Shown: piece by piece, positions 38,591 to 49,352 of the stretch
Layout: each line of letters starts with the position of its first letter
Numbering within the stretch: position 1 is the stretch's first letter
NCBI RefSeq assembly: GCF_008017755.1
Contig: NZ_VRTS01000002.1
Span: 186,001-250,000, forward strand
DNA length: 64,000 bases
DNA from: Alkalisalibacterium limincola
GTDB taxonomy: Bacteria > Pseudomonadota > Gammaproteobacteria > Xanthomonadales > Xanthomonadaceae
Direction of reading: 5' to 3'
Notes under the pieces: model-generated
What the model saw: only the letters and a program-made list of their open reading frames with translations
Database searches by the model: none
Told to the model about the DNA's origin: nothing
Position numbers and translations under genes: made by a program

Positions 38591-39294
38591 GGCGGGCGAA
38601 CGGCTTCACGCTGATGGAGGTCCTGCTGGCCACGGCGCTGCTGGCGGCGGGCATGGCTCTTGCGTTCACCACGCTGCGCACGGCCACCGGGTCGGTGGCC
38701 CGTGCCGAGCAGCTGGCCGCACATACCGAGCAGACGCGCTCGGCGCAGCGCTTCGTGCGGCGCCAGGTGTCCCTGGCCCTTCCGCTGGTGTACGAGCGCA
38801 ACGAGCGCACCGGGCTGGCGCGGCAGCTGTGGGGCGAGCCGGGCCGGTTGCTGTTCGTGGGCAACATGCCCGGGCACCTGTCCCGGGGTGGGCCGCACCT
38901 GCAGATGCTGGCGCTGGTCCCCGACGACGACCGCGGCCGCGAGGGCTATCGGCTGGAGTTCAGCTACCGGCTGCTGATCGGCGAGGTCGTGGTCGAGCCC
39001 GAGGATGCACGGCCCCCGGTGATCCTGGTCGACGGCATCGCCGATGCATCGTTCGAGTTCCGCGGCATGCTGGCCGATGGCGAGATGAGCGACTGGGAGC
39101 CGGGCTGGGACATGGCGATGCAACTGCCCAGGCTGGTGCGCCTGGACCTGCGCTTCATCGATGAGCGGCGTTTCTGGCCACCGCTGGCCATGGCGCTGAA
39201 CCTGACCGAATCGGCGCGTTTCCAGGACGAGCTGATCCCGGGGCCCACCCGCACGGTCCCCGACCCGGGCCAGCGGCCGCGGAGGCCCCGGTGA
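38587..39294 (+). CDS. gspJ: Minor pseudopilin GspJ
   Basis: 235 aa. Leader MRRANG then FTLMEVLLATALLAAGMALAF with Glu5. Body contains RSAQRFVRRQVSLALP and DDRGREGYRLEFSYRLL; ends in a proline/arginine-rich tail. ATGA-type overlaps with gspI and gspK. Confidence 0.92.
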   Translation: MRRANGFTLMEVLLATALLAAGMALAFTTLRTATGSVARAEQLAAHTEQTRSAQRFVRRQVSLALPLVYERNERTGLARQLWGEPGRLLFVGNMPGHLSRGGPHLQMLALVPDDDRGREGYRLEFSYRLLIGEVVVEPEDARPPVILVDGIADASFEFRGMLADGEMSDWEPGWDMAMQLPRLVRLDLRFIDERRFWPPLAMALNLTESARFQDELIPGPTRTVPDPGQRPRRPR

Positions 39295-40172
39295 ACCGGG
39301 GTCGCGGGGTCGCGCTGGTGCTGGTGCTGTGGGTGCTGGTGCTGCTCACGGCATTGCTGTCGAGCTTTGCGATCGTCGCCCGCTCCGAAGCGCAGATGGC
39401 GCGGCAGCTGCGCGATGCCACCCAGGCCACCTACGCGGCCGAGGCCGGGGTCGAACTGGCCCTGCTGCGGGTGGCCGACACCGACCCGGACTGGCGCTGG
39501 ATCCCCGACGGACGGCCCTACGAAGCCGAGTTCGACGGGGCGCGACTGCAGGTCGAGGTGTTGGACGAGACCGCCAAGCTGGACCTGAACCTGGCCGACC
39601 CGGCCACGTTGACGCGTTTCTTCCTTGGCATCGGGCTCAACGAGGACGACGCCATGCGTGCCGCGGATGTGATCGTCGATTTCCGCGACGCCGACGACCT
39701 GACCCAGCCCATGGGCGCCGAGGCCGAGGACTACCGGGCGGCGGGACTGCCCTACGGCCCGAAGAACGCGCCGTTCGAGCGGGTCGAGGAACTCCAGCAG
39801 GTGCTGGGCATGACCCCGGAGCTCTTCCAGCGTTCCGCGCCCCATCTCACCGTGCACACCGGTTCGATGCCCAATCCGGCCTTTGCCTCGGCGCCGGTAC
39901 TGGCTGCTCTGGGTTTCGATCCGGGCGAGGTCGAGGGCATGATCGAGGAGCGCGCGGCGCTCGGCGAGCTCGGCCGGGGCCTGCCCAGCATGCCCGATCC
40001 ATCCGGGCTCATGGTTGGCAGTGGCAGTGGAACGTATAGTATCCGCAGCGTGGCCTGGCTGCCCGACGGCGCCAAGGCCGAACTCAACGTGACCCTCCGG
40101 GTCGCTCCAGTGGGCGTACCCGGACCAGCCTTTGTGCTGTTGAGTCGACACGAAGGCGAGGCATATCAGTAA
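39291..40172 (+). CDS. gspK: Minor pseudopilin GspK
   Basis: 293 aa. Leader MNRGRG then VALVLVLWVLVLLTALLSSFA; position 5 is Leu or Val rather than Glu, which is the rule for GspK, the tip subunit. The helical insert domain (LDLNLADPATLTRFFLGIGLNEDDAMRAADVIVDFRD with DADDLTQPMGAE) matches the family. The stop is 4 bases before gspL. Confidence 0.94.
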   Translation: MNRGRGVALVLVLWVLVLLTALLSSFAIVARSEAQMARQLRDATQATYAAEAGVELALLRVADTDPDWRWIPDGRPYEAEFDGARLQVEVLDETAKLDLNLADPATLTRFFLGIGLNEDDAMRAADVIVDFRDADDLTQPMGAEAEDYRAAGLPYGPKNAPFERVEELQQVLGMTPELFQRSAPHLTVHTGSMPNPAFASAPVLAALGFDPGEVEGMIEERAALGELGRGLPSMPDPSGLMVGSGSGTYSIRSVAWLPDGAKAELNVTLRVAPVGVPGPAFVLLSRHEGEAYQ

Positions 40173-40176
40173 ACCG

Positions 40177-41274
40177 ATGCAATTCAACGCCACCCTGGAA
40201 CAGCTTCAGGCCCGCTACGCGCGCAGCCGGGGCCCCGTGTTTTTCGCCTGGTGGTCGCGCCAGCTGGCCGGCTTCGTGCCCGTGCGCTGGCGCCGCCTGC
40301 TCGGGCAGGGCGAGGCGCGCGTGCTGTTCCGGGCCAGCGAGGAGGAGATCGACCTCGTTTCGGCCGCCGGCGACACGCTGGCGCTCAAGCTGAGGGTACG
40401 CCCGGACCAGGCGGGCGAACTCGAGGACGCGCTGCAGCGCGCCGAGGACAAGCGCCCGCGCTGGCTGTTGCTGGATGCCAGCCAGGTCCTGCAACGCCGC
40501 ATCGGCCTTCCCCTGGCGGCGGCACCGCGCCTGCGCGAGCTGCTGGCCCACGAGGTGGATCGCCAGACGCCGTTCCGGGCCGACCAGGTGGCCTTCGACT
40601 GCCGCGTCCTCACGCGCGATGCCGAGGCGGGCAAGCTGGAGGCCGAGCTGGTGGTCGTGCCGCTGGCCCGGCTGGAGTCGATCATTTCCCGGCTGGGGCC
40701 GCTGGGCTCCTCGCTGGCCGGCGTCGATGTCGAGGCCGAGGGACGCCCACTGGGCCTCAACCTGTTGCCGCTCAACCGCCGTCGGCAGGCGCGCGACCAC
40801 ATGCTGTGGGTCCACGTGGGCCTGGTCGCGGTGGTGCTGGCGGGGGTGTGGTTCACGCTCTGGCAGACCCTGGAGAACCGGCGCGAGGCCGTCGCCGAGT
40901 TGCGCGAGGTCGTCGAACAGCGCCAGAACGAGGCGCGCCGCGCGGCGGCGCTGCGCGAACAGCTCGATGCGGCGGCCGGCGGGGCCACCTTCCTGGCCGG
41001 CCTGCGCGAGAACCGGCCGCGCGTGCTGGCGGTGATCGATGACGTCAGTCGACGCCTTCCCGACGGCACCTGGCTGGAGCGCCTGACGATCAACCAGGGG
41101 CGGGTCGTGCTTCAGGGCCTGAGCAACGAGGCCTCGGGCACGATTGCCTGGCTGCAGGAGTCGCCCTACCTTGGCGAGCCCGCGTTCTCGGGGGCCGTGC
41201 AGCCCGATGCGCGCAGCGGTGCGCAGCGCTTCACGCTGACCGCCGAACTGACCACGCCGGGGGACGCCCCGTGA
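40177..41274 (+). CDS. gspL: Type II secretion protein GspL (XpsL)
   Basis: Bitopic inner-membrane protein that recruits GspE. 365 aa: actin-like cytoplasmic part in residues 1-205 (LLDASQVLQRRIGLPLAAAPRLRELLAHEVDRQTPF), one helix at about 210-228 (MLWVHVGLVAVVLAGVWFTLW), a coiled coil and a PilN-like periplasmic domain (FLAGLRENRPRVLAVIDDVSRRLPDGTWL). Four-base overlap with gspM. Confidence 0.93.
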   Translation: MQFNATLEQLQARYARSRGPVFFAWWSRQLAGFVPVRWRRLLGQGEARVLFRASEEEIDLVSAAGDTLALKLRVRPDQAGELEDALQRAEDKRPRWLLLDASQVLQRRIGLPLAAAPRLRELLAHEVDRQTPFRADQVAFDCRVLTRDAEAGKLEAELVVVPLARLESIISRLGPLGSSLAGVDVEAEGRPLGLNLLPLNRRRQARDHMLWVHVGLVAVVLAGVWFTLWQTLENRREAVAELREVVEQRQNEARRAAALREQLDAAAGGATFLAGLRENRPRVLAVIDDVSRRLPDGTWLERLTINQGRVVLQGLSNEASGTIAWLQESPYLGEPAFSGAVQPDARSGAQRFTLTAELTTPGDAP

Positions 41275-41873
41275 TGCGGCCGAGCTTCGATCGCGAACGC
41301 TGGGCGGCGCTGGGCCTGCTGGCGCTGGCCCTGCTGCTGGGCTACCTGGTGGCGGTGCACTGGTGGTGGACGGTGCCCCAGCAGCAGTTGCGCGCCGAGC
41401 TGATCGACCTGCGCGACCAGGAACTGCGCCTGCGCATGCACGCCAGCCAGGTGGAGCAGGTGCAGCAGCGCCTGGCAAGCCTGCGCGAAATGCAGGCCGG
41501 CGATCCCGGTTTCCTCGCCGAGCCCTCGCAGCAACTGGCGACCGCCGGCCTGGTGCAGCAGCTGGAGTCGGTGGTCCGCGGCGTGGGTTCCAGCGACCGC
41601 TGCCAGCTGGCCGGCACCACGCCGGTACAGAGCCGCGTGCAGGAACGCTATCCCCGGGTCGTCGTCCAGGTGCGGCTGCGCTGTGGCATGGAGGAGCTCG
41701 CCACCGTGCTCGGAAGGCTCGAGGCCGGGCGGCCCGAGTTGTTCATCGACAATCTCGTCGTGCGTTCGCTGCGCGTGGCGCAGCGCCGCGGCATCGACAC
41801 CTCGCGCGATGCGGGACTGGACGTGAGCTTCGAGCTCTACGGCTACCTGCACCGTGCCGAAGGGGGGCGCTGA
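41271..41873 (+). CDS. gspM: Type II secretion protein GspM (XpsM)
   Basis: 200 aa. N-terminal helix (WAALGLLALALLLGYLVAVHWWW), coiled coil (LRAELIDLRDQELRLRMHASQVEQVQQRLASL) and a small periplasmic ferredoxin-like domain. Divergent from E. coli-type GspM but in the XpsM position. Overlaps gspL by 4 bases and shares TGATG with the next gene. Stabilises GspL in the inner membrane. Confidence 0.88.
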   Translation: MMRPSFDRERWAALGLLALALLLGYLVAVHWWWTVPQQQLRAELIDLRDQELRLRMHASQVEQVQQRLASLREMQAGDPGFLAEPSQQLATAGLVQQLESVVRGVGSSDRCQLAGTTPVQSRVQERYPRVVVQVRLRCGMEELATVLGRLEAGRPELFIDNLVVRSLRVAQRRGIDTSRDAGLDVSFELYGYLHRAEGGR

Positions 41874-42727
41874 TGCCTGCCCGGCTGACCCCGTTCACGC
41901 TGCTGCTGCTGACCCTGGCCGGATGGGCGCTGGTCTCGGCGGTGGTGGCCCTCGCTGGCCTGGGTGGGCGATACGGCCTGCACCCGGACGACCCCGCGCT
42001 GGTGCCGCCGTTGCCCGATACCCGCCAGGTCGACGACCAGGCGGTGTTCGACTACACCGTGTTGACCGAGGCGAGTGAACGGCCGCTGTTCAGCGTGGAC
42101 CGGCGTCCGGCCCCGGTGAACCTGGCCGAGGGCGAGGCCGTCGACGATACGGCGGACCTGACCGTCACCAGCATCATCCTGACCCCGCAGCTGCAGGCCG
42201 CCCTGGTGCGCCGGAACGGCAGCGAGGACACGCAACGCGTGCGCGTCGGCGAGGACGTGCCGGGCAGCCCCGGATGGCGGCTGCTGGAGCTGCAGCCCCG
42301 CCTGGCGGTGTTCGACGGCCCCGATGGGCGCGTCGACCTGGAACTGCGGGTGTTCGATGGCCAGGGTGGCGAGGCCCCGACACGGGTCGCGACGCCGAAC
42401 GTGACGCGTGCCGAGGAGACCTCGCGCCGCGCGGCACTGCAGCAGCGGGTGCGCGAGGCGCGCGAGCGTGCCGCGGCCCGCGGGGAGTCCGACGCGGATG
42501 GCGCCAGCCCGGTCGGGTCCGTCCAGGCCGAGGGCACCCCGACGGGGGCCGAACGCGGGGCGGCGGAACAACAGGGCGGCGAAGCGGCGCGGCGCGAGCA
42601 GCGGCAGGACGCGCCGCAGCAGGAGATGACGCCGGAGGAGCAGGCCGAAGCGATACGTCAACGCATCGAGGAACGACGCGAGCAGTTGCGCCAACGGGCG
42701 CGACGCTCCACGGATGAACTAGAGTGA
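41873..42727 (+). CDS. Type II secretion GspC-like protein (XpsN)
   Basis: 284 aa, occupying the xpsN place before the secretin. N-terminal helix (FTLLLLTLAGWALVSAVVAL), then a GspC HR-like periplasmic domain: LTEASERPLFSVDRRPAP, DLTVTSIILTPQLQAALVRRNG, WRLLELQPRLAVFD. It should couple the inner platform to the secretin. The last 110 residues are low-complexity, charged and Glu/Gln/Arg-rich, probably an extended or coiled-coil region (EQAEAIRQRIEERREQLRQRA); no PDZ domain is visible. GTGA overlap with gspD. Confidence 0.85.
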   Translation: MPARLTPFTLLLLTLAGWALVSAVVALAGLGGRYGLHPDDPALVPPLPDTRQVDDQAVFDYTVLTEASERPLFSVDRRPAPVNLAEGEAVDDTADLTVTSIILTPQLQAALVRRNGSEDTQRVRVGEDVPGSPGWRLLELQPRLAVFDGPDGRVDLELRVFDGQGGEAPTRVATPNVTRAEETSRRAALQQRVREARERAAARGESDADGASPVGSVQAEGTPTGAERGAAEQQGGEAARREQRQDAPQQEMTPEEQAEAIRQRIEERREQLRQRARRSTDELE

Positions 42728-44917
42728 AGCCCATGATTTCCAATGTCCCGAATGTCTCCAAGGTCCGCCTGGGCCTCGTGGCCGCCGTCCTGGCCACGAT
42801 GGCCGGATGCGCGACCACGCCACCTTCGCCGGTCATCCAGCGCAGCTCCCCCGAGGAGGCGGCGATGCAGACCCGCCCGATCGTCCAGGAGGAGCGCCTG
42901 GGGGGAGTCACCGAGGCACCGTCCCCGGAGGTCGACCCGCTGCGCATGTCGCGGCCCGGCACCGGCCAGCTGATCAACCGCAGCGCGGCGTCGCAGCCAC
43001 CGCCGGGCCTGGGGGCCCGGGGCGATGCGACGTTCAACTTCGAGGGCGATTCGCTGCATGCCGTCATCAAGGTGATCCTTGGCGACCTGCTCGAGCAGAA
43101 CTACGTCATCGCACCGGGCGTGCAGGGCACGGTGACGGTCAGCACCCCGCGTCCGGTCAATCCGCAGCAGGCCCTGTCCCTGCTGGAGAACGTCCTGGCC
43201 TGGAACAACGCCAGGATGATCTGGTCGGATGGGCGCTACAACATCGTGCCGGCAGACCAGGCCGTGGCCGGGCAGGTGGCGCCGCGCACCGGCACCGCCG
43301 CCAGCGCGCGTGGCTACGAGGTGCGGGCCGTGCCGCTGCAGTTCATCTCCGCGGCCGAGATGGAGAAGCTGCTGGGCCCGTATGCGCGCACCGACTCGAT
43401 CCTCAGCGTCGATCCCGCGCGCAACATGATCACGATCGGCGGCACCAGCGCCGAGCTCGCCAACTACATGCGCACCATCGAAATCTTCGATGTGGACTGG
43501 CTCGAGGGTATGTCGGTGGGCGTGTTCCCGCTGCAGTCGAGCAACGCGGAAGACCTGGTGCAACAGCTCGAGGGCGTGTTCGGCGCCGAGAGCGAGACCC
43601 CGGTGGCCGGCATGTACCGGTTCATGCCGCTGACCGGGGTCAACGCGGTCATGGTCATCACGCCGCAGCCGAAATACCTGCGGGACATCGAGCAGTGGAT
43701 CCAGCGCATCGACACCGGCGGCCAGGCCGCGGGCATCTATGTCTACGAGGTCAAGCACTCCAAGGCGGTCGAACTCGCCGAGCAGCTCTCGGCCGCGTTC
43801 GGCGCGACCAACCGCTCGGTGTTCAGCAGACCGACCGCATGAGCCTGGCGCCCGGCCTGGACGCCAGCGAGCGCGGTACCGGCCTGGGTGGAGGCCAGCA
43901 GTCGCGGGGCCAGCAGCGACGCCAGCAGCAGGGCGGTGCCCTCGGCGGCGGCGGTTTCGGCGGGGCGTTCGGTGGCGGCAACGACAACGGCGTGACCATC
44001 ACCGCCATCGAGGAGAACAACGCGCTGATCGTGCGCGCCACCGCCGGCGAGTGGGAGTCCATCCGCCGCGCCATCGATCGCCTCGACGTGATGCCGCTGC
44101 AGGTCCACATCGAAGCCCAGATCATCGAGGTCAAGCTGAGCGGCAATCTGCGCTACGGCGTGAGCTGGTTCTTCAACAATTCCATCGCCGACCCCGGCCT
44201 GCGTGCCGAGCGCGCGGGATGACCGGCACCCAGCCGATCGGCGGCACGATCGGTCCGGAGGGCATGAGCTGGCTGGCCCTGCGCCCGAACTCGCTGGCGG
44301 TGGTCGACCTGCTTGATTCGGTGTCCGACGTGCGCGTGCTGTCGGCCCCGTCGCTGATGGTGCGCAACAACGCCGAGGCCGAGCTGCAGGCCGGACGCCA
44401 GATCCCGGTGGCCAGCACGATCATCAGCCCGATCACCGGCGGTGGCACCGACACCGCCAACACCGTCGTGCAGTTCCGCCAGACCGGCGTGAACCTGCGC
44501 GTGCGGCCGCGGGTGTCGACCAATGGCATGGTGTTCATGGAGATCGTCCAGGAAGTCAGCACCCCGGCAGCGGGTGTCCCGACCGTGGGCGGCAATCCCA
44601 GCGTCGACCGTCGCAACCTCAGCACAGAGGTCGCGGTGCAGAGCGGCGAGACGATCATGCTCGCCGGCCTGATCAACGACGAGAGCATCACCGGCAGTTC
44701 CGGCGTGCCGGGCCTGTCGCGCTTGCCGATCATCGGCGGACTGTTCGGCCAGCAGCGCCAGGCGAGCGATCGCGAGGAAATCGTCATCCTGATCACCCCG
44801 ACGGTGATCCGCGACCCGCAGGAGGCGCGTCGCCTGACCGACGAGTACGGCCGCCGTTTCCGTGCCCTGGAGCCGATGCGCACCGAAGGCAGCCTGCACG
44901 GTGGCGGCGAGCGCTGA
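42724..44917 (+). CDS. gspD: Type II secretin GspD (XpsD), two frameshifts
   Basis: Outer-membrane channel. GTG 42724; lipoprotein signal with lipobox MAGC, then N0 (FNFEGDSLHAVIKVILGDLLEQNYVIAPGVQG), N1-N3 (VRAVPLQFISAAEMEKLLGPYA, VFPLQSSNAEDLVQQLEGVF) and secretin core (NSLAVVDLLDSVSDVRVLSAPSLMVRNN, SGVPGLSRLPIIGGLFG, EEIVILITPTVI). About 731 aa once two missing bases are restored, near 43824 (SVF-QQTDRMSLAPGLD) and near 44210 (RAE-ARGMTGTQPI). A Gly/Gln-rich insert (GGGGFGGAFGGG) lies in N3. The lipid anchor agrees with the known lipoprotein XpsD. The final codons overlap the next gene. Confidence 0.95.
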
Positions 44918-45740
44918 GGCCGGCGCCCCCGCCCTGGCCTTGCTGGGGGCGGGTGCTGGCCTGGATGCCACGCTGGCCGCGCTCGACGGTGGGCCTGCCG
45001 GCTGGCGGGTGCTGCTGTGCACGCTGGGCTCGCCCGCCGACCAGGCGCTGGTGGAGGCCTGGCAGGCGCGGGGCGGACGCCACGTCGAGCACGTTCCCGT
45101 GCCCCTCGATGCCACCCCGGCACAGCGGCTCGCCGCATTGCTGGGTGCCGCCGGCGGTGACGTGATCGTGCTGGCGCCGGGCTCCGTGCCGGCTCCGGGC
45201 AGCCTGGAGGGCCTGGCGCGCGCGCTACGCGCTGGCGGGGGCGTGGCCAGCGCCACGCCGTGGAGCAACGATGGCGAGCTGGCGGCCTTTCCCAGGATCG
45301 GCGAGCGGCACCCGGTTCCCGAAGACCTGGGCGCGGTCGCGGCGCTGCTCGACCGGGGCCAGGCCGAGGAGACCATCCCGCTGGGGGGCTGCCACGCCGT
45401 CGCCCTGTCGGGGCGCGGACTGGCCGCGGTCGGTGGGCCCGACGACGCAAGCTACTTCAGCAGCTATGCCGCCCTGGTGGACCTGTTCCTGCGCCAGGCC
45501 GCATTCGGTTGGCACCACGTCCTGGCGGCACGCTGCTACATCGGCGCCCGGCTCGAGCAGGGGCCGGGCATGGGCGACATGCACCAGCTCACCGCGCGCT
45601 ATCCCGACTACGGCCGCCAGGTGGCCGAGTTCCTGATGCGCGACCCGCTGCGCGAGCTGCGCGCCGAACTTGCCGCCGCGCCGGCAAAAGGCACAATGCG
45701 GCAAGCACCGCCGTCGCCGCAGGGGGACCTGTTCGGATGA
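44901..45740 (+). CDS. Glycosyltransferase family 2-like protein lacking an obvious DxD
   Basis: About 279 aa. The C-terminal half looks like the end of a GT2 catalytic domain (LGGCHAVALSGRGLAAVGG then YAALVDLFLRQAAFGWHHVLAARC). In the N-terminal half the usual nucleotide-binding VVDNxSxDG is replaced by LLCTLGSPADQALVEAW and the metal-binding DxD position by VIVLAPGSVPAPGSLEGL. It may therefore be a degenerate or metal-independent enzyme. GTG 44901 overlaps the end of gspD; GTG/ATG choice is uncertain. ATGA overlap with the next glycosyltransferase suggests they work together. Confidence 0.65.
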   Translation: MAASAEAGAPALALLGAGAGLDATLAALDGGPAGWRVLLCTLGSPADQALVEAWQARGGRHVEHVPVPLDATPAQRLAALLGAAGGDVIVLAPGSVPAPGSLEGLARALRAGGGVASATPWSNDGELAAFPRIGERHPVPEDLGAVAALLDRGQAEETIPLGGCHAVALSGRGLAAVGGPDDASYFSSYAALVDLFLRQAAFGWHHVLAARCYIGARLEQGPGMGDMHQLTARYPDYGRQVAEFLMRDPLRELRAELAAAPAKGTMRQAPPSPQGDLFG

Positions 45741-46701
45741 GCGCCCAGGGAGACATCGCCGCCGTCGTCGTCAGCCACCAGAGCGCCAGCACGATCGGTG
45801 ATTGCGTGTCGCGGCTGCTGGTATGCGCCGGCGTGGGCGCGGTGATCGTGGTCGACAACGACTCCCGCGATGGCACGGTCGAGATCGTGCGCACGTTGCT
45901 GCACGCCGACCCGCGCCTGATGCTGTTGGAGAATGCCGACAACCCGGGCTTCGGCACCGCCTGCAACCAGGGCGCGGCACGCACCGACCTGCCTTGGCTG
46001 GCACTGGTGAACCCCGACTGCCTGCTCGAGCCCGGTGACCTGCAGCGCCTGCTGGCCCACGCCCGCGCCCGGCCGGACACCGGGCTGCTGGGCGCGGCGC
46101 TGGTCGACGAGCGCGGCGAGCAGACCCCGCCTCGCACCGCCGCGACGCCAGCCTCGGCCGGCTGCTTGCCGGTCGTGGCCATCGCGGCAGCCTGTGGATC
46201 ACGCCCGATCCGGCGCTGACGCTGCAGCCGGTGGAGGCGGTGTCGGGTGCGCTGATGCTGATGCCGCGGGCGCTGTACCAGGTGCTGGGGGGCTTCGACG
46301 AGGGCTACCGCCTGCATGCCGAGGACCTCGACCTGTGTCGCCGCGTGCGCCAGACCGGCCATGGCGTGTACGTGGCCAACGACGTGCGCGTGCTGCACCT
46401 GCGCGGGGTCTCCAGCCGTCACCGCCCGGTGTGGGTGGAGTGGCACAAGCACCGGGGCCTGTGGCGCTACCTCGGCAAGTTCGAGCTCGGACAGGCTGCC
46501 GTGCATCGGCGGCTGCTGGGCTGGCTCGTCGTCTGGGGGCACTTCCTGCTGGCCGCGCGCTGGCCTGGCGTCGGGCTCGCGCCGGCTGAAGGTCCGGCCA
46601 GCGGCGCTGCTCAGCGTGGCCGGTGCCGGTTGATCAGGTCGCGCAGCCCGGTCGCCGCCGCGCGCGCGGCTTCGGCGAAGTCCTCGCCCTGGCTGGCGTA
46701 G
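45737..46701 (+). CDS. Glycosyltransferase family 2 (rhamnosyltransferase-like), frameshifted
   Basis: GT-A enzyme: [37 protein letters not shown] (nucleotide site), [27 protein letters not shown] (NPD in the DxD role), then in another frame [40 protein letters not shown] (the ED/xED catalytic region). One missing C near 46137 joins the halves through [15 protein letters not shown]. The end is unsure: the frame as given stops at 46701, overlapping convergent pyrF by 91 bases, while other frames stop at 46589 or 46633, so a second indel near the end is possible. Acceptor unknown. Confidence 0.8.
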
Positions 46702-47429
46702 AGGATCGCCCGCGAGGACGAGACCAGCAGGCCGGTGCCATCGGCGGTCGCCGCATGGCGCACCACGTCGGCCGCGTCGCCGCCCTGGGCGCCCACGCCG
46801 GGCACCAGGAACGGCATGTCGCCGACGATCGCCCGCACCTCGGCCAGTTGCCGCGGCCACGTCGCCCCGACCACCAGCAGGCAGTTGCCGTTGGCATTCC
46901 ACTGCGTCGCCACGCGCGCGGCCACCTGCTGGTACAGGGGGATGCCGTCGACCTCGAGGTCCTGCAGCTCGCCGGCACCGGGGTTGGAGGTGCGGCACAG
47001 CACCACCACGCCGCGGTCGGCACGCGCCAGGAACGGCTCGGCGGAATCACGGCCCATGTACGGGTTCACGGTGACCGCGTCGGCGCCGTAGCGGTCGAAG
47101 GCCTCGCGGGCGTAGTGCCCGGCGGTGGAGCCGATGTCGCCGCGCTTGGCGTCCAGGATCACCGGCACGCCCGGGTGGGCGTCGTGGATGTGCGCGATCA
47201 GCCGCTGCAGCGCATCCTCGGCACCGAGGGCTGCGAAATGCGCGATCTGCGGCTTGAACGCGCAGGCCAGGTCGGCGGTCGCATCGACGATCGCGCGACA
47301 GAACGCGAACACGGCATCCGGGTCGCCCTGCAGATGGGCCGGGAACTTTGCCGGCTCCGGATCCAGGCCCACGCAAACCAGCGTGTCGGCGTCGGTCCAG
47401 CGCTGTCGCAGCTGCTGCATGAAGCCCAT
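46611..47429 (-). CDS. pyrF: Orotidine 5'-phosphate decarboxylase, type 2
   Basis: Final step of UMP synthesis. 272 aa, the length of the type 2 (UMPS-like bacterial) subfamily. Motifs: [50 protein letters not shown] with the catalytic Lys/Asp, [26 protein letters not shown] and [13 protein letters not shown] 47429 is preceded by GAGGGGAAG; six extra codons upstream are possible but lack that site. It lies beyond the ettA terminator. Confidence 0.96.
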   Translation of the reverse strand: MGFMQQLRQRWTDADTLVCVGLDPEPAKFPAHLQGDPDAVFAFCRAIVDATADLACAFKPQIAHFAALGAEDALQRLIAHIHDAHPGVPVILDAKRGDIGSTAGHYAREAFDRYGADAVTVNPYMGRDSAEPFLARADRGVVVLCRTSNPGAGELQDLEVDGIPLYQQVAARVATQWNANGNCLLVVGATWPRQLAEVRAIVGDMPFLVPGVGAQGGDAADVVRHAATADGTGLLVSSSRAILYASQGEDFAEAARAAATGLRDLINRHRPR

Positions 47430-47450
47430 CGTCTTCCCCTCGTGCATGCG

Positions 47451-47474
47451 AAAACCCCCGCCGGTGGGCGGGGG
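47451..47474 (-). terminator. Intrinsic terminator of ettA
   Basis: Perfect 8-bp stem (CCCCCGCC / GGCGGGGG, 47455-47462 / 47467-47474) with a 4-base loop; on the minus strand it is followed by TTTT. Lies just after the ettA stop and before the pyrF start. Confidence 0.85.
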
Positions 47475-47482
47475 CGGTCGGG

Positions 47483-49144
<1,662 letters not shown>

Positions 49145-49352
49145 GGGGGGACCCTTTGAGAAGCGTGACGATGCCCACCGGCCCGGGAGGGGCTGCGGCG
49201 TGCGTCGATCGGTGATCAGCCCGCGATTATCGCCGATGCGCCATCGGCTTGCACCCGTGCCCTGGTAATGCCAGAACCCGCCCCGGCGATGCCGCATGAC
49301 CGCGGTGGAATGCTCGGCGACGCGCCCGGCCGGCGCCCCGGGGAGTGCGGCG
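49145..49352. other. ettA/creD divergent intergenic region
   Basis: 208 bases between divergent genes. It should hold both promoters; I cannot identify matching -35/-10 pairs. The plus-strand frame is open from 49296, but the creD start at 49353 has a better ribosome site. Confidence 0.3.

Noticed and set aside
42480-42727. Low-complexity tail of the GspC-like protein as a frameshift artefact
   Set aside because: The frame stays consistent to a GTGA overlap with gspD and the tail forms a regular charged helix pattern, so I kept it as real sequence.
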